Notes under the pieces: model-generated
What the model saw: the letters and a program-made list of their open reading frames with translations, nothing else
What the model was told of the DNA's origin: nothing
Database searches by the model: none
Made by a program: the position numbers and the translations under genes
Shown here: positions 1-11,960 of the stretch, piece by piece
Layout: every line of letters starts with the position of its first letter
Position numbering within the stretch: the stretch's first letter is position 1
Source of the DNA: Notamacropus eugenii
Lineage: Eukaryota > Chordata > Mammalia > Diprotodontia > Macropodidae
Length of the DNA stretch: 64,000 bases
NCBI RefSeq assembly: GCF_028372415.1
Contig: NC_092877.1
Span: 247,151,536-247,215,535 of the forward strand
Direction: 5' to 3'

Positions 1-19
1 TAAGGTATTTACTATCTGT

Positions 20-195
20 GTGAATAAGAGCAAGTCACTTAACCTTTGTTTGCCTTAGTCACCTCAATCATAAAATAGTGCTAGGAACATCACCTATTTT
101 TCATGGTTCTTGAAAAGATCAGTTGAAATATTTGTAAAGTGCTTAGCACAGTGTCTGATACATAGTAGGTACTATGTAATTGCTTATTTCTTTCC
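20..195 (+). repeat. MIR-type SINE
   Basis: Old tRNA-derived CORE-SINE. It shows the typical order of words: 'caagtcacttaacctt', a degenerate 'cctca..cataaaat', then 'gtaaagtgcttagcacagtg' and 'catagtaggtact'. It is diverged and has no clear tail. Confidence 0.75.
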
Positions 196-516
196 ATTTT
201 CCTTTGTATGTATTTTCCCCCTGTATACATAGTAAGGCCATTCCCTTAATGCTTGTCTATTTAACTAGAATAAACATAGGAAGCATAGTCTTGTCTGAGA
301 ACTTAAGAAAATAAGCACAATGCAATTCACAAACAAAAGAATTGGGAGGACTTTACATTTATAGAGATCACAATGCGTATTTTTATTATATGCTGGATTT
401 TATCTAAGACAATATCAATCATAACAATCAGAGAACTGTCAAAGTTTTCTCTATTGTATCTATCAAGGTCAAGGTTATATACTTTATTTCAGTGAAACAC
501 AATTCAACAAATATTC

Positions 517-520
<4 letters not shown>

Positions 521-558
<38 letters not shown>
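521..558. repeat. (TA)n microsatellite
   Basis: Uninterrupted TA dinucleotide run of about 38 bases. Confidence 0.95.
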
Positions 559-562
<4 letters not shown>

Positions 563-654
563 TTATTTACATTGTGCTAGGTGTTGAACAGCTAGTAATA
601 TTTATCTTCCTGAAATCAAAATCTGACCCCAAATACTTACTAAAACTTTAGTGA

Positions 655-805
655 TCCTGGACAAGTCATTAAACCCTGTTGGTCTGTTTCCTCATACGTA
701 AAATGAGCCAGACAGGGAAATGGCAAATCATTCTGCTCTCTTTGCCAAGAAACCATAAAATTAGGTCATGAAGAGTCAGACATGATCGAAAAGAAGTGAA
801 CAAGA
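655..805 (+). repeat. tRNA-derived SINE with RTE-type tail, 5'-truncated
   Basis: Carries the 3' two-thirds of the marsupial tRNA-SINE: 'caagtcattaaaccctg', 'ctcatacgtaaaatgagcc', 'gggaaatggcaaatcattc', 'ctttgccaagaaacc' and the tail 'gaagagtcagacatgatcg'. The tail resembles the 3' end of the BovB-like RTE at 30.5 kb. The tRNA-like 5' part is missing. Confidence 0.8.
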
Positions 806-1261
806 AGAACAAGTGTCATTGTTAAAAAATAAACCATGATAAGAAATTTTTTTTAAGAGCTTTCAGTATAGAAAGAAGCAAACAGAAAAAAAGAAAATTG
901 TTAATTTTCTCCCTTGGACAATCCATTCAAAACAGTAGGAATCATGATTAGCAAATGTCTAAACTGTTTTCCTTCCAACAAGCTCAAAACATTTTGTAGA
1001 GATCCTATTTTTATTCTCAAAATCTCAGCAAAATAGCGAGAAAGTATCATTTACTCAAGAAAAGCAAGTACAGAATAAGTAGAAATCTAACCCTACCCAA
1101 AAATTTTGAGGAAGTATATCAAAGCTTGGAGATCGGAGTGCAGGGGCACAGAAGGTTTAATTTTTATCATGGCTAATTGTGTCTTAGATATGAGCTGTTG
1201 AGATCTGACTTCCAGAAGGAATTTCCTTCATTAAAGAGATAAACAGACTTTGCCTTCAAGC
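806..1261. other. Unassigned AT-rich sequence
   Basis: No open frame, known repeat or RNA gene recognised. Confidence 0.5.
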
Positions 1262-1960
1262 CTGGTAGACTGTAGTGCCAATGCTATATTCACAGCGCAC
1301 ACAGCAGCCATGAATATTGTGGTGCAATTAAAACTGTAAAAAAGGGCAGATTCTCCCCATGGAAGGCAGACCCCAAACATTTATTCAGACTCAAATCCAT
1401 CACAGCAACAGAAATTTATGTACAATAACAATGCAGAGAACTGCAATCCCAAGATCTTTCATATTCAATATGTAGCTTGGGTCCTTGAGGTAATTGGGAT
1501 CAACAGAACATTATCAACAGGACAACAGAAAAATAAGCATATAAAACAATATCTTAGGCAACTGATGTCAACAGAAATTTACAACAATATAACAGTGATC
1601 ACATAAAATAAGCACATAAAATAGTATCTTAGTGTGGCGCTAGAGGACAAGCACCCCATCATTTGCCCCTCGAACAAATGGGACCCAAAATCTTTGGGTA
1701 AAGGGCAAAGATCCCTTGTTCCATAGCTACTTCCTGCTGATATTAGAAGTAGAGCTGTCCCTGCCCCACGGGGTCCCATTCACAAGGTCAGTTCTTCAGC
1801 TGGCATCTGGAGTTGGTTGTCACCAGGTCCATGGGTGACACAGCACATTGGACAGGGGATGACGTCTGGTTTAAACAATCAGGCATCTACAGGAAGAGGG
1901 TACTCGGCCTGCAAAAAAACAAATCTGACAAACAAGGTGAGGGGATGAATAGCCAAAACA
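1262..1960 (-). mobile_element. LTR-like block A of a decayed LTR retroelement
   Basis: Its left part aligns by eye with 3062-3250. Shared words are 'atattcacag', 'catgaatat', 'aaggcaga', 'catttattcagac' and 'aatccatcacagcaaca'. On the minus strand the block contains a polyadenylation signal inside 'gtctgaataaatgttt', which fits an R/U5 region. The right part (about 1460-1960) would be U3 and does not align with block B, so the two may be different subfamilies or have diverged strongly. If paired, this would be the 3' LTR. The LTR family is not identified. Confidence 0.5.
1501..1634. repeat. Two-copy 66-68 bp tandem repeat in presumed U3
   Basis: The words 'tcaacaga', 'aataagca', 'ataaaa' and 'atcttag' recur in the same order from about 1501 and again from about 1569. 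This is an imperfect tandem duplication with a unit of about 67 bp. Direct repeats of this size are common in U3 enhancers of LTR elements, but no function can be shown here. Confidence 0.6.
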
Positions 1961-3061
1961 AAACAAGGAAACAATCATCAGAAGCAGGGTAGATAGGATC
2001 AGCCATACTTTTTGAGTCCATGAATACATTATCATAACCTCATTCACTACTGTTTACTGTTTTCTAATTTGCAGTTCTGGAGTTATCTTTCTGTCTAGTG
2101 GTATACCCTCTTCAGTCTGAGTTGGAGGCTGGCCAACCCCCCATTCTCCCTGCAGGTATGATCAACCTGGCCTGCTCAGTCAAAAATCAAGTTTCTTTAT
2201 CTGATACATTTTATATAGTTTGTTACTTAGAATGCCATCTATTCTTCCAAAATCTATCCCTACTCTTAACAGAGCAGCAAACCACTCCCTCTTGTCACTC
2301 CACTCTGACCTAGAATCCACAGGCTATTCATTATTCTCTCTCCAGGAAACCTCTCTTTTTCACTAGTTCTCACCATTCAAGGTACCAATGATTCTTCCAA
2401 CCTTTGGGTGAACCAACTCAAAACATCTGTGACCTCCTGCTGAGCAAAATCCTCAAATTCCTCTCCAAACACTATGGGGCCCCCCAGATTCTCCTGCTTC
2501 TTTCTTAATACTGGCAGACCTTCAGCCTCCTCATTTGTTTAATTTTCCTCCCACACATTCTTCTGGTTTGTGTTTAGGCCTCAATCAAGCCCAGCCTGTG
2601 CAAGGGCTGCATTCATTTTCCTACTATTAACTTTTCACCAACCAATAACAGCGAAACTCCCCAGCTTCCTCTCCCAAAGGACAGTCTGAATACTGCAGGA
2701 TAAAAAGCCTCTCCTGCAAACCAGCCAACTTCCTTTCCATCTGAGCCTTCTCTGTCAGAAGCTAGTCTCTGAATTTACATACAATTCTATAGCTTGTTAG
2801 CAAGGCACAGCCTCTCTTACACAAGCTTGCCATTTCTCTCCCAGGTTCCATTGTTATTCCCTGCACGCACATTTCCAAATCTCTGGGTTGTCCCTTCTGC
2901 ATCCTTGGTTCCTAGTTTTCACAAATCACTGTGCCTTTAGCCTATTCTCTTGCCAGGGAGGAATAAAAATCCTCCCACCCTAGGTCTTCAATTTCTTCCT
3001 CTTTCCTCCCTCTTTCTCCAAATAGAGGTCTGATATGTTGTGATTCCATCCCCATCCTCAT
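1961..3061 (-). mobile_element. Probable internal remnant between two LTR-like blocks
   Basis: Sequence between the two LTR-like blocks, somewhat pyrimidine-rich on the plus strand. I see no retroviral gag, pol or env frame of useful length. The 71-codon frame at 2098-2313 shows no recognisable domain. Assignment to an LTR element rests only on the flanking repeats. Confidence 0.3.
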
Positions 3062-3764
3062 TGGTAATGCCCATGTGATATTCACAGTGCCTCACAGGTT
3101 CATGAATATCACTGTGTAATTCAGAATCGCTAAATGCAATAGAATCTCCGCCTGAAAGGCAGAACTAAAACATTTATTCAGACACCATTAAGCCAAATCC
3201 ATCACAGCAACAAAAATCTACACTCAATTACAATGGAGAGAACAACACCATCCCCAAGCTTTCCCATCGTTTGCTTCCCACAAACCAGTTCCATTAAAAA
3301 ATTGCAAGCAGGCTACCATAAACAAAATCGCAATCACAAAAACACTCATGCTAGCCAGCTGCCTGTTTGCCTGCTCCTTCCTGGCTCTGACTACTCTCAA
3401 GAATAAATTCCTCTCAGCTCAACTCTAGCTCCACCTTTTCCTGTTCCACCCATTAAGCAAACTCCTCCCACTACAGGCTCCATGTGGCTCAAACTCATGT
3501 AACTCAAGCTTCCATGTGACCTAGGCAGATTACATGGGCTTATTAATGAATATTAAAGCTTTTTCATTTAAATTACCATATAAATCTAAGACCTCTGAGA
3601 CTTTCATCTCCCCTTCTCCCCACACAGACATAACCCCATCTCAAGGGAAGGTAAAGGAGAAGTGAACTAAGGGAAGGTAGGAGAGAAAATATCTCTGTGT
3701 CAGGAAGAAGTAGAGTTTTGACTTCCTCTCCAGTGAGGAGGTCAGAAACTACCATATAGTACAC
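3062..3764 (-). mobile_element. LTR-like block B of a decayed LTR retroelement
   Basis: Read on the minus strand, the block opens near 3764 with 'tgtactatatggtag', carries 'gtctgaataaatgttttag' (polyadenylation signal) and closes near 3114 with 'gaattacaca'. That gives about 650 bp with TG...CA ends. Homology with block A continues to about 3062, so the true end is uncertain. It would be the 5' LTR of a minus-strand element. No target-site duplication was confirmed. Confidence 0.5.
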
Positions 3765-4924
3765 CTAGGGTTTATTCATATAAAACATCATTACATTCAC
3801 TACCTTCACAGAGTTTAAATTCTCATGTAGGCAATAATATGTTCAATTATAGCTCCAGACATATTATGGTTCATGAATAAAAAAAGTATCATCTAGGTGT
3901 TATGTAATGTTTAGGGGAGGATATTTTTCATTTAGTGGTAGAACTAGATGAATTAATAGAACCTAGGATACCTCACTTATGATCCAAAAAGGATTTGGTA
4001 ATATACACACATATACATACATATATACATATGCATACCTATACACACATATAATTTTCCCTCCTGGAATCTTCACTAGCAATTTATTATTAATTCCATT
4101 TCCAAAATGGCATTCAACTTTTCTTTTTTTCAACATTGAGTTTTAATTTGACAGAAAATTCACATTGGAATAACAAAAGTATAATTTATAAGCCCTGGCT
4201 CATATGGCCAGGAACTCAGTTACTGAGAATTCGGACTTGGGGCAGGGAGTGTGATATGTATCCATCCAAGAGTCTGTGAGAAAAGATTTCAAAAAATTCA
4301 GAAGTGTATCACCATGGCCTAGGTTTTAAAGGGAAAATCAGTTCAAGAAGTATGAGATGATCTCAGTAATGAAATGTTGACCTCCGAAAGCATTCCCGGA
4401 GGATGAAAAGATAAAACTGTCCAAAGAAAATGTCTTAAACTACATGAAAAAAATCAGATTTTAAGAAGATATGTAAAAAGAGAAGAATGAGTTGGTAAAA
4501 TGAATATAAAAGTAACATGCAAAAACATTAAAGTTCAGAATGAGCTGAGACTGATGTTGAAAAATAAGGAAACAAGAAGCCTTTTATTATGTTGAAGAAA
4601 AGAGTTATGGTGAGCCAACTCTGGTGGATAGGTAGGATGTTGATAATGCAAAAATTAATTAACTCTCATTGAACAAAAGTGTCAATTAGAAAATTAAGAA
4701 CTAAACCAAGTAATTTGAAAATGATCTTAATTAGTTCAATTATCAGACCCTGATGAACTACATACTAGAACCTTAGAGAAATATTTAAATGATTCAGAAC
4801 ATATTTTTGGTGATCTCTGAACAATCATGGATGCAAAGGGACATAAAAATATTCAAATATTGCCTTCATTTAAAAGAAGAAAAAATATTTTTAAAAAGCA
4901 AAATAAAACAAAAAAACTTTGTAA
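3765..4924. other. Unassigned AT-rich sequence
   Basis: Contains a short imperfect CA/TA stretch at about 4005-4050. Nothing else recognised. Confidence 0.5.
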
Positions 4925-5035
4925 ACCTTAGATAAATGTTGTTGTTGATGATGATGACAATGACTTTGCCCAGCTCTCCCTAGCTTAAATTCAATTCACT
5001 AGTGAATCAAGACATCTGCCTCCTTCTCCCCTTTG
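4925..5035 (+). repeat. Partial SINE (same family as 5260-5826)
   Basis: The words 'ttgcccagctctccct', 'taaattcaattcactag' and 'tcaagacatctgcctcct' match the 3' half of the SINE 600 bp downstream. This copy is truncated before the 'gatgtcattggtcc' tail. Sequence from here to 5260 is unassigned and pyrimidine-rich. Confidence 0.55.
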
Positions 5036-5259
5036 TCTTGCACTTCCCTCTTTCCACTCCTCCCTCCATTTCTCCTCTTTCTCCAATCCCTCCTCCTCCT
5101 TGCTCTGTCCAAATGAATATAGTTTTGATCACTTATACTTTGCAAGGTATCTTGGGATTTGGGCATTAGATTTCTTTTCTTCCCTATTTATTCTCTTTTC
5201 TTTTTTTTCTAAAAGCTGGGACAATTAACTTTCTTGTCTCTTGTAATTCAGTTTATGGT

Positions 5260-5826
5260 TTCTTGTAATAGGGCTCTGAAAAAAAATAGGCTTTGGGAAA
5301 ACCCATTGTGATTCAAAAGAAGCTACTTGAATATTCCTTCAAACCCAAATCACTCTGGCTTTCTCTGATTGGCCAAGAATAGATCCCAGCCCAAGCCTCA
5401 CTATCTCATTGTTTAGTTTTTTTATGACTCAGAAATAGTCCAAAAATCAATTGATTACTCTCTAGGCTTGAAACACTGAGGGTGTTTCCCTCTCAGATTG
5501 ATTCTTTTGGGAGAGCAAACTAGGCCAGCTTTTACCTCAATTCTAACCTAGCCTTTAATCATTGAATAGGCTTGCCTCAGAAAAAACTGAGACCTGGAAA
5601 GATCTTACGTTAAAAAGGCTAAGGTATCCCATTGCATCCTGGGCAATTGCCAGTGATCTTCACTTGTGTCTTGCAACTGGACTCCAATGACTCTGGGAGG
5701 AGAGAATCTGGCTGATAATTTTGCCCAGGTCAGCCTCAGCTAAATTCATTTGCAAGTCAAGACTTCACCCTCCTGATGTCATTGGTCCTTTTTGAGAACA
5801 AAGGACAAACAGCTACAAAATTGAAC
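5260..5826 (+). repeat. LINE-tailed SINE, near full length
   Basis: Contains 'gattggccaagaatagatcc', 'cattgcatcctgggcaattg', 'ttgcaactggactccaatga', 'gctaaattcatttgcaagtc' and the tail 'gatgtcattggtcctttttg' followed by 'aacaaaggacaaaca'. The tail closely matches the 3' end of the LINE at 61922-62757, so that LINE is the likely source of its machinery. A second, antisense copy lies at 61078-61375. Confidence 0.7.
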
Positions 5827-7534
5827 TGTCATTGAACAACAGCCAAAGACCTTTGTGTTATAAATGGCAAGTGATTAACCAGTCTGTTGTTTGTTTCCAG
5901 TCTCGTCTGAGGTACCCCATTTAACTTTGCAAAAAGCTTGTAATTGACCTTCTGCAGCTTCTACCCATTACTCCTAGTTTTACCTATTTGAGACACACTG
6001 AACAAGTCCAAAAAACATTCCATATGAAAGACTTTGAAATATTTGGTCGTGGCTATTATGAGGTGACTTCCTCATATCACACAGAATATTGAGAGGGAAA
6101 ATGTAACTATTCCTATTTGAATTATTATTATGAGATCCAAATTGAAAATGAGATGAGGAGGAGTTGTAATGATAACTGCTGTCTTAACCTTGGAATCTAA
6201 GGCTTGGTTGTAACATAGACCTGGTGTATTGTCTTCATTGAATGTCTCCTCCTAGCTCCTGTCTACTAGACTCAAATGAAATGTTGTACAAAAGGGAAGA
6301 GTTAAGAAAAGCGCACGTCCCTCTCTTCTTTGCATGAGGACAACCATTTTGCATATACAATAAAATTTTATAAATATGTGCGCTAGTTTTTTTCTTAGCT
6401 GCTTTATTTCCTCTTTAAAAAACAACACAAAAACAAAACTCAAACAAATTTTAAAAAATCTGATTTGAGGGATGATTTAATGAATAAGGGAGAGTGATAG
6501 GGATAATTTGAAAAAGAGTAAGGTACAAAAATAAAATTGTCAATAAAAATTAAATACAAATCTATATTACATATAGATACATAATTACATATGTAATAAC
6601 CAACTAAAACGTATCTTCAAGGAACAAAGGGGAAATCCAAACTGAACAAAAAGTGACTAATGGTACAGTAATAATACAATTCCTTATTAAAATAGTATTT
6701 CTTTTTTATTTCTAAAAAGAATAATTAAATAGATACCAATATAATGGGGCAAGTATGTTAGGCAATATGGCTAGAGAGGGATTTAGTTTCCCATCATTCA
6801 TAATGTAATACTGAGAATTTCAGCAAGATAAGGATTAAAGATAAACAAACCTATAAAACTATAGAAGGAAATGTAATAAAATATTTTCCGAATTAAGCAA
6901 GTGAAAATAAGTATGACTGTTGAGATAGCTGTGCTCATTAAAATTATTAAATTTGGTACATAAAAGGAATAAAATTAAGAGAATAACATAATTGGAAAAT
7001 ATAAGCAAATATGACATAAATAAAAACAAAATGTAAAAGAAAGAATGTTGTCACATTACCGTTGTTTCTCTCATCTACAAGGAAAATAAGTGGTCAAAAG
7101 ATATTGAAATAAAACTTCCAAAACCATACACAATTTAAAAATACAATAATTTAAATTCATTGTAGTATATTAATGTATAATAAAGTAATATGTAAAAACA
7201 AAATAATGCAACAGAATTGAGACCAAGAAGTCTAAGCATTAAAACAATCTGAAATGACTTTTAAAAATAATAAATGTAAGGCAGAAAAAAAGAGCTAGAA
7301 TGGATAGGTACTCTTTCTATGAATACATAAGAGGAAACATGATGAACGTGAATTGAAAAAGAACTCTGATGAGGACAAAATTGTTATAATGTTTTGTGCA
7401 TTTAAATTAGTTAATTTAAATATTAATATTAGTAAACACTCATGGTCGGTTTATTGATGTTCAATATTAAGTTTTTAACAATGCAGTTGTTTTCATTTAA
7501 AATATCTTTTTTGATTCAATTTAGCCTACTCCAT
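5827..7534. other. Unassigned AT-rich sequence
   Basis: Very AT-rich, especially from 6420 to 7530. The 63-codon minus frame at 6252-6443 resembles no known protein. No RNA gene or repeat recognised. Confidence 0.5.
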
Positions 7535-7720
7535 GTGATTGAGAGGGGAAGCTGGGGGGCCTCATGAATAGAGCACTTGCCTTGGAATCAGAAACACTTA
7601 ACTTAATTAGTTCAAATCTAGCCTCAGACACTAGCTAGCTGTGTAATCCTGGGCCAATCACTTAACCCTGTTTGCCTCAGTTCATCATTTGTAAATTGAG
7701 AGAAGAGGATTACTTATGGC
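7535..7720 (+). repeat. tRNA-derived SINE
   Basis: Head 'gaatagagcacttgcc', middle 'ttcaaatctagcctcagaca', then 'gctgtgtaatcctgggc' and 'cacttaaccctgtttgcctc'. It stops before the usual 'gagtcagacatgactg' tail. Confidence 0.8.
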
Positions 7721-9112
7721 TTCATTCCTGAATGTTCAGATTGGCTGAGTTCAGCATTTTAAAATGCTCATGAGCCATTATGTTTCCCCATGTATTGAAA
7801 ATAGTAAGGCTTAGCAAGTTAAAGTGTTTAAATTAGATTAATACAAATTTATTTTTCTTCCTCATAAAACATGCATTCAGTTCAATTAATGTAAAGCTTA
7901 ATTCCATTTCCATGAAGAGCAATGATAGGTACATTTACATTTATAAAAAATTGTTCAAGAATTAATCCATATGTTGTGGGAAAGTTTATTTCCATAACTC
8001 AAAACCCATTTTGAAATTTGTAGAACTTCCAAACAGTCATTTCATGTGCATAAACTATTTTCACTGAAGTCACTAGATACTAAAATGCTTTTAGAATCTG
8101 AAAATCCTGGTAACAGAATTTTAGTGGAGTTCACAGTTCGCTTTCAACAGCACTAAAAATATAAATTACTAAAAAATGATCTATTAAGTGTAATGTATGA
8201 ACTTCATGGTGGCAAGAGATGCTTCTACAAGTTTCTTTGAAATGTTATATGCCACAACATAATAAGAACCATTGCTCTTCAAAGGCAAAAATTCACCAGA
8301 TTTTATATTTAGTACTGAGAAATGGTTTATATCTTTTTCTTCTGATTTGTATCTGTCTGCTTTATTCTTTGACTAAATATACATAACATCAGTAAAGAAA
8401 ATTACTTGAAATCATAAGTTCTGAGGTGTTATCTCTTTGTCTGGTAATAACTTTTCCACCTGAAAATCTAAGACCTACAAAAGTATTTATGTACATGCAT
8501 ACATACATAAGATATGTGTGTATATGCATTTATACAATTTATTGCTTAAAATGCTATGCTACAATTTTCCAATTTGAATCAAATTGAAGACAGGTAAAGT
8601 AGGAATCCATCTACATTGCAACAGGAGTGAGTTTACAACAGAGGCTTGGTTCTCTGTTTGTTTGTTTATTTTTTAATGAATTCAGGTCTTACATAACAGA
8701 AAATAACATTTTACATGTTAAAAAACCCTAAGAACAAATACATGAAGAAAACTTCAGTGTGTCCCTGTTTTTGCAAGGGTAAAATATTATCTGTTCCCTT
8801 CAGCTATCTCTTCATAAAATCTCCAGCTTGCTTTGAGGCTTAGCTTCTGTCATCTCCTACAAGGTACATTTTTTGGAATTCTCAGATCCTAATGCCCTCA
8901 CCAAGCCAAATTAATTTATATTTACTCTGTTGTTGAGTGTTTTTTAATTATTTATTTTCAATTAACAATAATTTATTTTCTTATTATGTATTTATTTACC
9001 TCATTACATATTTTTTATATCAAATAATTGTTATAAAGTCAAAAAGGATGAATTCAGTAATTTTTTTAGTGTGTGTCCTACAATATGAGTATTAATACAA
9101 ACAAAAAGACAG
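7721..9112. other. Unassigned AT-rich sequence
   Basis: A short TACA/TATG-like stretch at about 8490-8530. No coding region or known repeat recognised. Confidence 0.5.
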
Positions 9113-9247
9113 TCTCTGACCTCAAGGAGCTTTCATTCTAATAGAAAATAATACATAAAAATGACTTGCAGGTCAGAGTTGAGGAGAAACTCTTATGGGG
9201 TGGAGAGTCTAGAGGAAGAATGATGGTTAGCCTGGACCTTCCCTCAT
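9113..9247 (+). repeat. Old interspersed repeat, 'ctcaaggagct' family
   Basis: Contains 'tctctgacctcaaggagctt' and 'cattctaatag'. The later part 'ctcttatggggtgg...gagtctagaggaagaa' recurs at 10795-10910, and the first part recurs at 42970 and 53110. These words are widespread in therian genomes, but I cannot name the family securely. Confidence 0.55.
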
Positions 9248-9344
9248 ATTAATGGTTGGAGAAGAGCTCACCAAAGGGAGAAAGGAGTCAAATGAGCATC
9301 CAGGAAAGCAATTAAGGTAAGGTAATGAAACTGGGAAAAAAAAA

Positions 9345-9480
9345 ATTTAGTGTAAGCTCCTCACAGGAAGGAGGCTATCTCCCCCTCCCCCCTTTTTAAT
9401 TTTATCCCGTTTGCGTAGCACAGTACCTGGTACTTTGTACTTACATAATGTTTATTGAATGAATGGATGAGCTAATAAAT
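9345..9480 (+). repeat. L2-type LINE 3' end
   Basis: Shows 'agctcctcacaggaaggagg', then 'gtagcacagtacctggtac' and 'gtttattgaatgaatgga', matching the usual order at the L2 3' end. Confidence 0.65.
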
Positions 9481-9484
9481 TCAG

Positions 9485-10317
9485 GAAGGAAGAGATATCT
9501 GTTTCTTCATTCTCTCTATGTGCTCAAAGTCAACTTGAGGCTAAGATCTTGCATTTGGTCTGAAAGATCAAATAATATATAATATTGAAATTGAATTACC
9601 TACAATTTTGGATATTCATATCATTAAAATGCTACAATACACAGCTTATTTCCTCCGGGTCATTTTTTTTTCCTCTGCATAAAAATGTAGTTTGTATATG
9701 ACAATTATTAATGAATTTGTCGGAGAAATGTCATGCTCAACCATTTGCAATGTAACAGAAGGAAATGAGGTAAAATAATTATTAAAATTAAAGCACTTTC
9801 CAAACTTTATTCAATAATACGTAGAAGAATCGAAACCAGGAAATAGAAACTAATGAAATTTGGAGCTGCTGTAGAAGAAGGGGGAAAAACAAAGCAAGCT
9901 ATACATAGAATGATAGCGATGGAAGTATAATCAGCTAGGGAAAGAAACTATAAGAATGACATTTAAGAGGTGAATATTGATCAGTTTTTATACTGGATAA
10001 TCACTTAGCCCACCTCAGTATGATAAACTATCACTGTATTTTAAGGAAAGAAAAGACCTACTACTTAGGCACAGATTTCTCTTTCCAAAAATGTACTAGA
10101 CTGTTTCAGTAAGACAGTTAAGGGAATATGCTTTATGAAGCAATCTGTTCATTGCATCTGGAGGAGCAACAATACTAATTACAACGAGAAGATCCACCAA
10201 GCTTCTTTATGGCCAAAGCTTCCTTGTGTTCCCTGGGCATATCCAGCTCTGACAGATGCTTTTTATTCTCCACTGAGAGAAGGTAAGGCAATGAGGAAAT
10301 GAGAATTGAAAATCAAA
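9485..10317. other. Unassigned sequence
   Basis: AT-rich, with no gene or repeat recognised. Confidence 0.5.
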
Positions 10318-10344
10318 TGAGAGAGAGAGAGAGAAACAGAGGGA

Positions 10345-10381
<37 letters not shown>
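10318..10381. repeat. (GA)n then (CA)n compound microsatellite
   Basis: A GA run at 10318-10334, a short purine spacer, then an uninterrupted CA run to 10381. The 74-codon minus frame across it is a low-complexity artefact. Confidence 0.95.
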
Positions 10382-10382
<1 letters not shown>

Positions 10383-10675
10383 TGTGATATTTAAGTAAAA
10401 TTAAAAAGTGGTTTAAATTCATCTTTATCAAACCTTTTCCATACCAGATATCAAATTCTGGGGGCCTATGTCATCCTCTTTTTACCTGAAATATAACATT
10501 CAATACCCTCATGAGGCTGCACATGATAGAGCACCATACTGAACTTTTCTGGAATCATTTGCCACATGTGTCTACTTATAGTCTTATTTTCTTAGAGAAA
10601 TGTCTTGTTATTAGAAAATCTGAAAGACTAATTTACAAAGACATTAATGAGTCCAATTAGGTTAAATATTACCTT

Positions 10676-11040
10676 AGGTAGCTAGGTGGCATAGTGGATA
10701 AACACTTAGCCTGGAGTTGGAGGAACTGAGTTCAAATTCAGGCTCATATGCTTACTATGTGACTCGGGTAAGTTATTTAACCTCTATTTGTCTGTGGAGT
10801 TTATAATCTAATAGGAGAAAACAATAATACATTAAAATGATGTAAAGATCAGGGTTGACGGGGTACCCTTATGGGGAGGGTGAGAGTCTGGAGGAAGAAG
10901 GATGGGCCTTTCCTCATCTGTAAAATGAGAATAATAAAGTCTACCTCTTAAGGTTATTGAGATTATCAAATGAGATAATAATTTTAAAGGACTTTGCACA
11001 GTGTTTGGGAAATAGTAAGTGCTTTATGTTAGCAATTACT
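10676..11040 (+). repeat. tRNA-derived SINE with internal insertion
   Basis: Starts 'taggtagctaggtggcatag' and continues 'tcaaattcaggctcatatg' and 'aagttatttaacctctattt'. After about 115 foreign bases (10795-10910) it resumes with 'cctcatctgtaaaatgagaa' and ends 'gcacagtgtttgggaaatag'. The order is otherwise that of an intact SINE. Confidence 0.8.
10795..10910 (+). repeat. Insert in SINE, homologous to 9113-9247
   Basis: Shares with the 9.1-kb repeat the words 'cta.tag', 'aataataca', 'cttatgggg', 'gagagtct' and 'gaggaagaa', in the same order. It replaces a few bases of the SINE between 'ctatttg' and 'tcctcatctg'. Confidence 0.65.
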
Positions 11041-11809
11041 ACTATTACTTATCCAGTAACATATTTGCATTTTAAAGATGACCTATAAGAAAAGCTTAAG
11101 GAAATGACATTTTTGGCCTTTTGAGGCCTCTCTTACCAATCTAGGTCAGTTGCCTCAGGCTTTTTCTATGCATGTTGTAGGATTAGCCAAGTGTGAGAAG
11201 ATATAAATTATTAGGGCTATCAGCTACCACAGGAGTCAAATTTGCACTTCTTTCTTGGCTGTCTTCAGTCTCAATCCTTTTTTTGAATCCATTGTTGTCT
11301 GAGTCTTGACCTCTATCTGTGAATCACTAAACAATAACTCATCCCAATTCCTTCCTTGTTTCCAAGATTGAAAACTATTGACCAAGTCTATTGACCAAAG
11401 ACTTATTGCTGCCTTTTTATTCCTGTTAGATTACATTTAAGCATTAAGATAAATATTCACCTGTTGATTGATTTTCTTTCACTAAAGGTCCTAAAGCGTA
11501 TTCATTGTAAGGTAGTGGAGAAGGAACAATAAGTTTACACTTACAGTCAACTCTTTATAATCTGAAGTAATTAATGGAAATATTACTGATAGTCCAAAAT
11601 GGTAAGTGACTGAAAAGAACCATTGTTTTTCTTGGTTTGGAAGGCATTATATTAATTATTTTTCTTTGCTTGTTTTTAGACATATTTTTAATTGTACTCC
11701 AGGGGATTTAATGTTAGCTGAGGGGACAAGTTCTATATAAGCAATAGCTAAAGGAGAGAAAAGTACTGACAACATACTGAGAAATTGGGTCAGAGTCAAT
11801 CTGAGATAA
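11041..11809. other. Unassigned sequence
   Basis: No coding region or known repeat recognised. Confidence 0.5.
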
Positions 11810-11960
11810 TTCATAGAATCACAGGATCTCACAGTTGGAAGTCACCTTAAAGGTCATTGAATCCAATATGTTCATTAATAAGCAAAGATCTCTTCTCAAA
11901 TTCATTCTTCATTTGTTACAAAACCTGTAGTGAGAGTAGACCAACACTTCCCAAAGTAAT
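11810..11960 (+). repeat. CR1/L3-like LINE 3' fragment (tentative)
   Basis: 'atagaatcacaggatctcac' is followed by 'agttggaagtcacc' and 'aaaggtcattgaatccaa'. This resembles the 'agttggaagggacct...ggtcatctagtccaa' block known from CR1/L3-related repeats. A related block lies at 37555-37720. Confidence 0.45.

Noticed and set aside
1579..1779. 66-codon minus frame
   Set aside because: Falls in the presumed LTR U3/R region; no domain and no conservation evidence.
7535..7620. Possible tRNA gene
   Set aside because: The tRNA-like words belong to the head of a SINE followed by its CORE and tail-like sequence; no intact cloverleaf or anticodon arm is evident.
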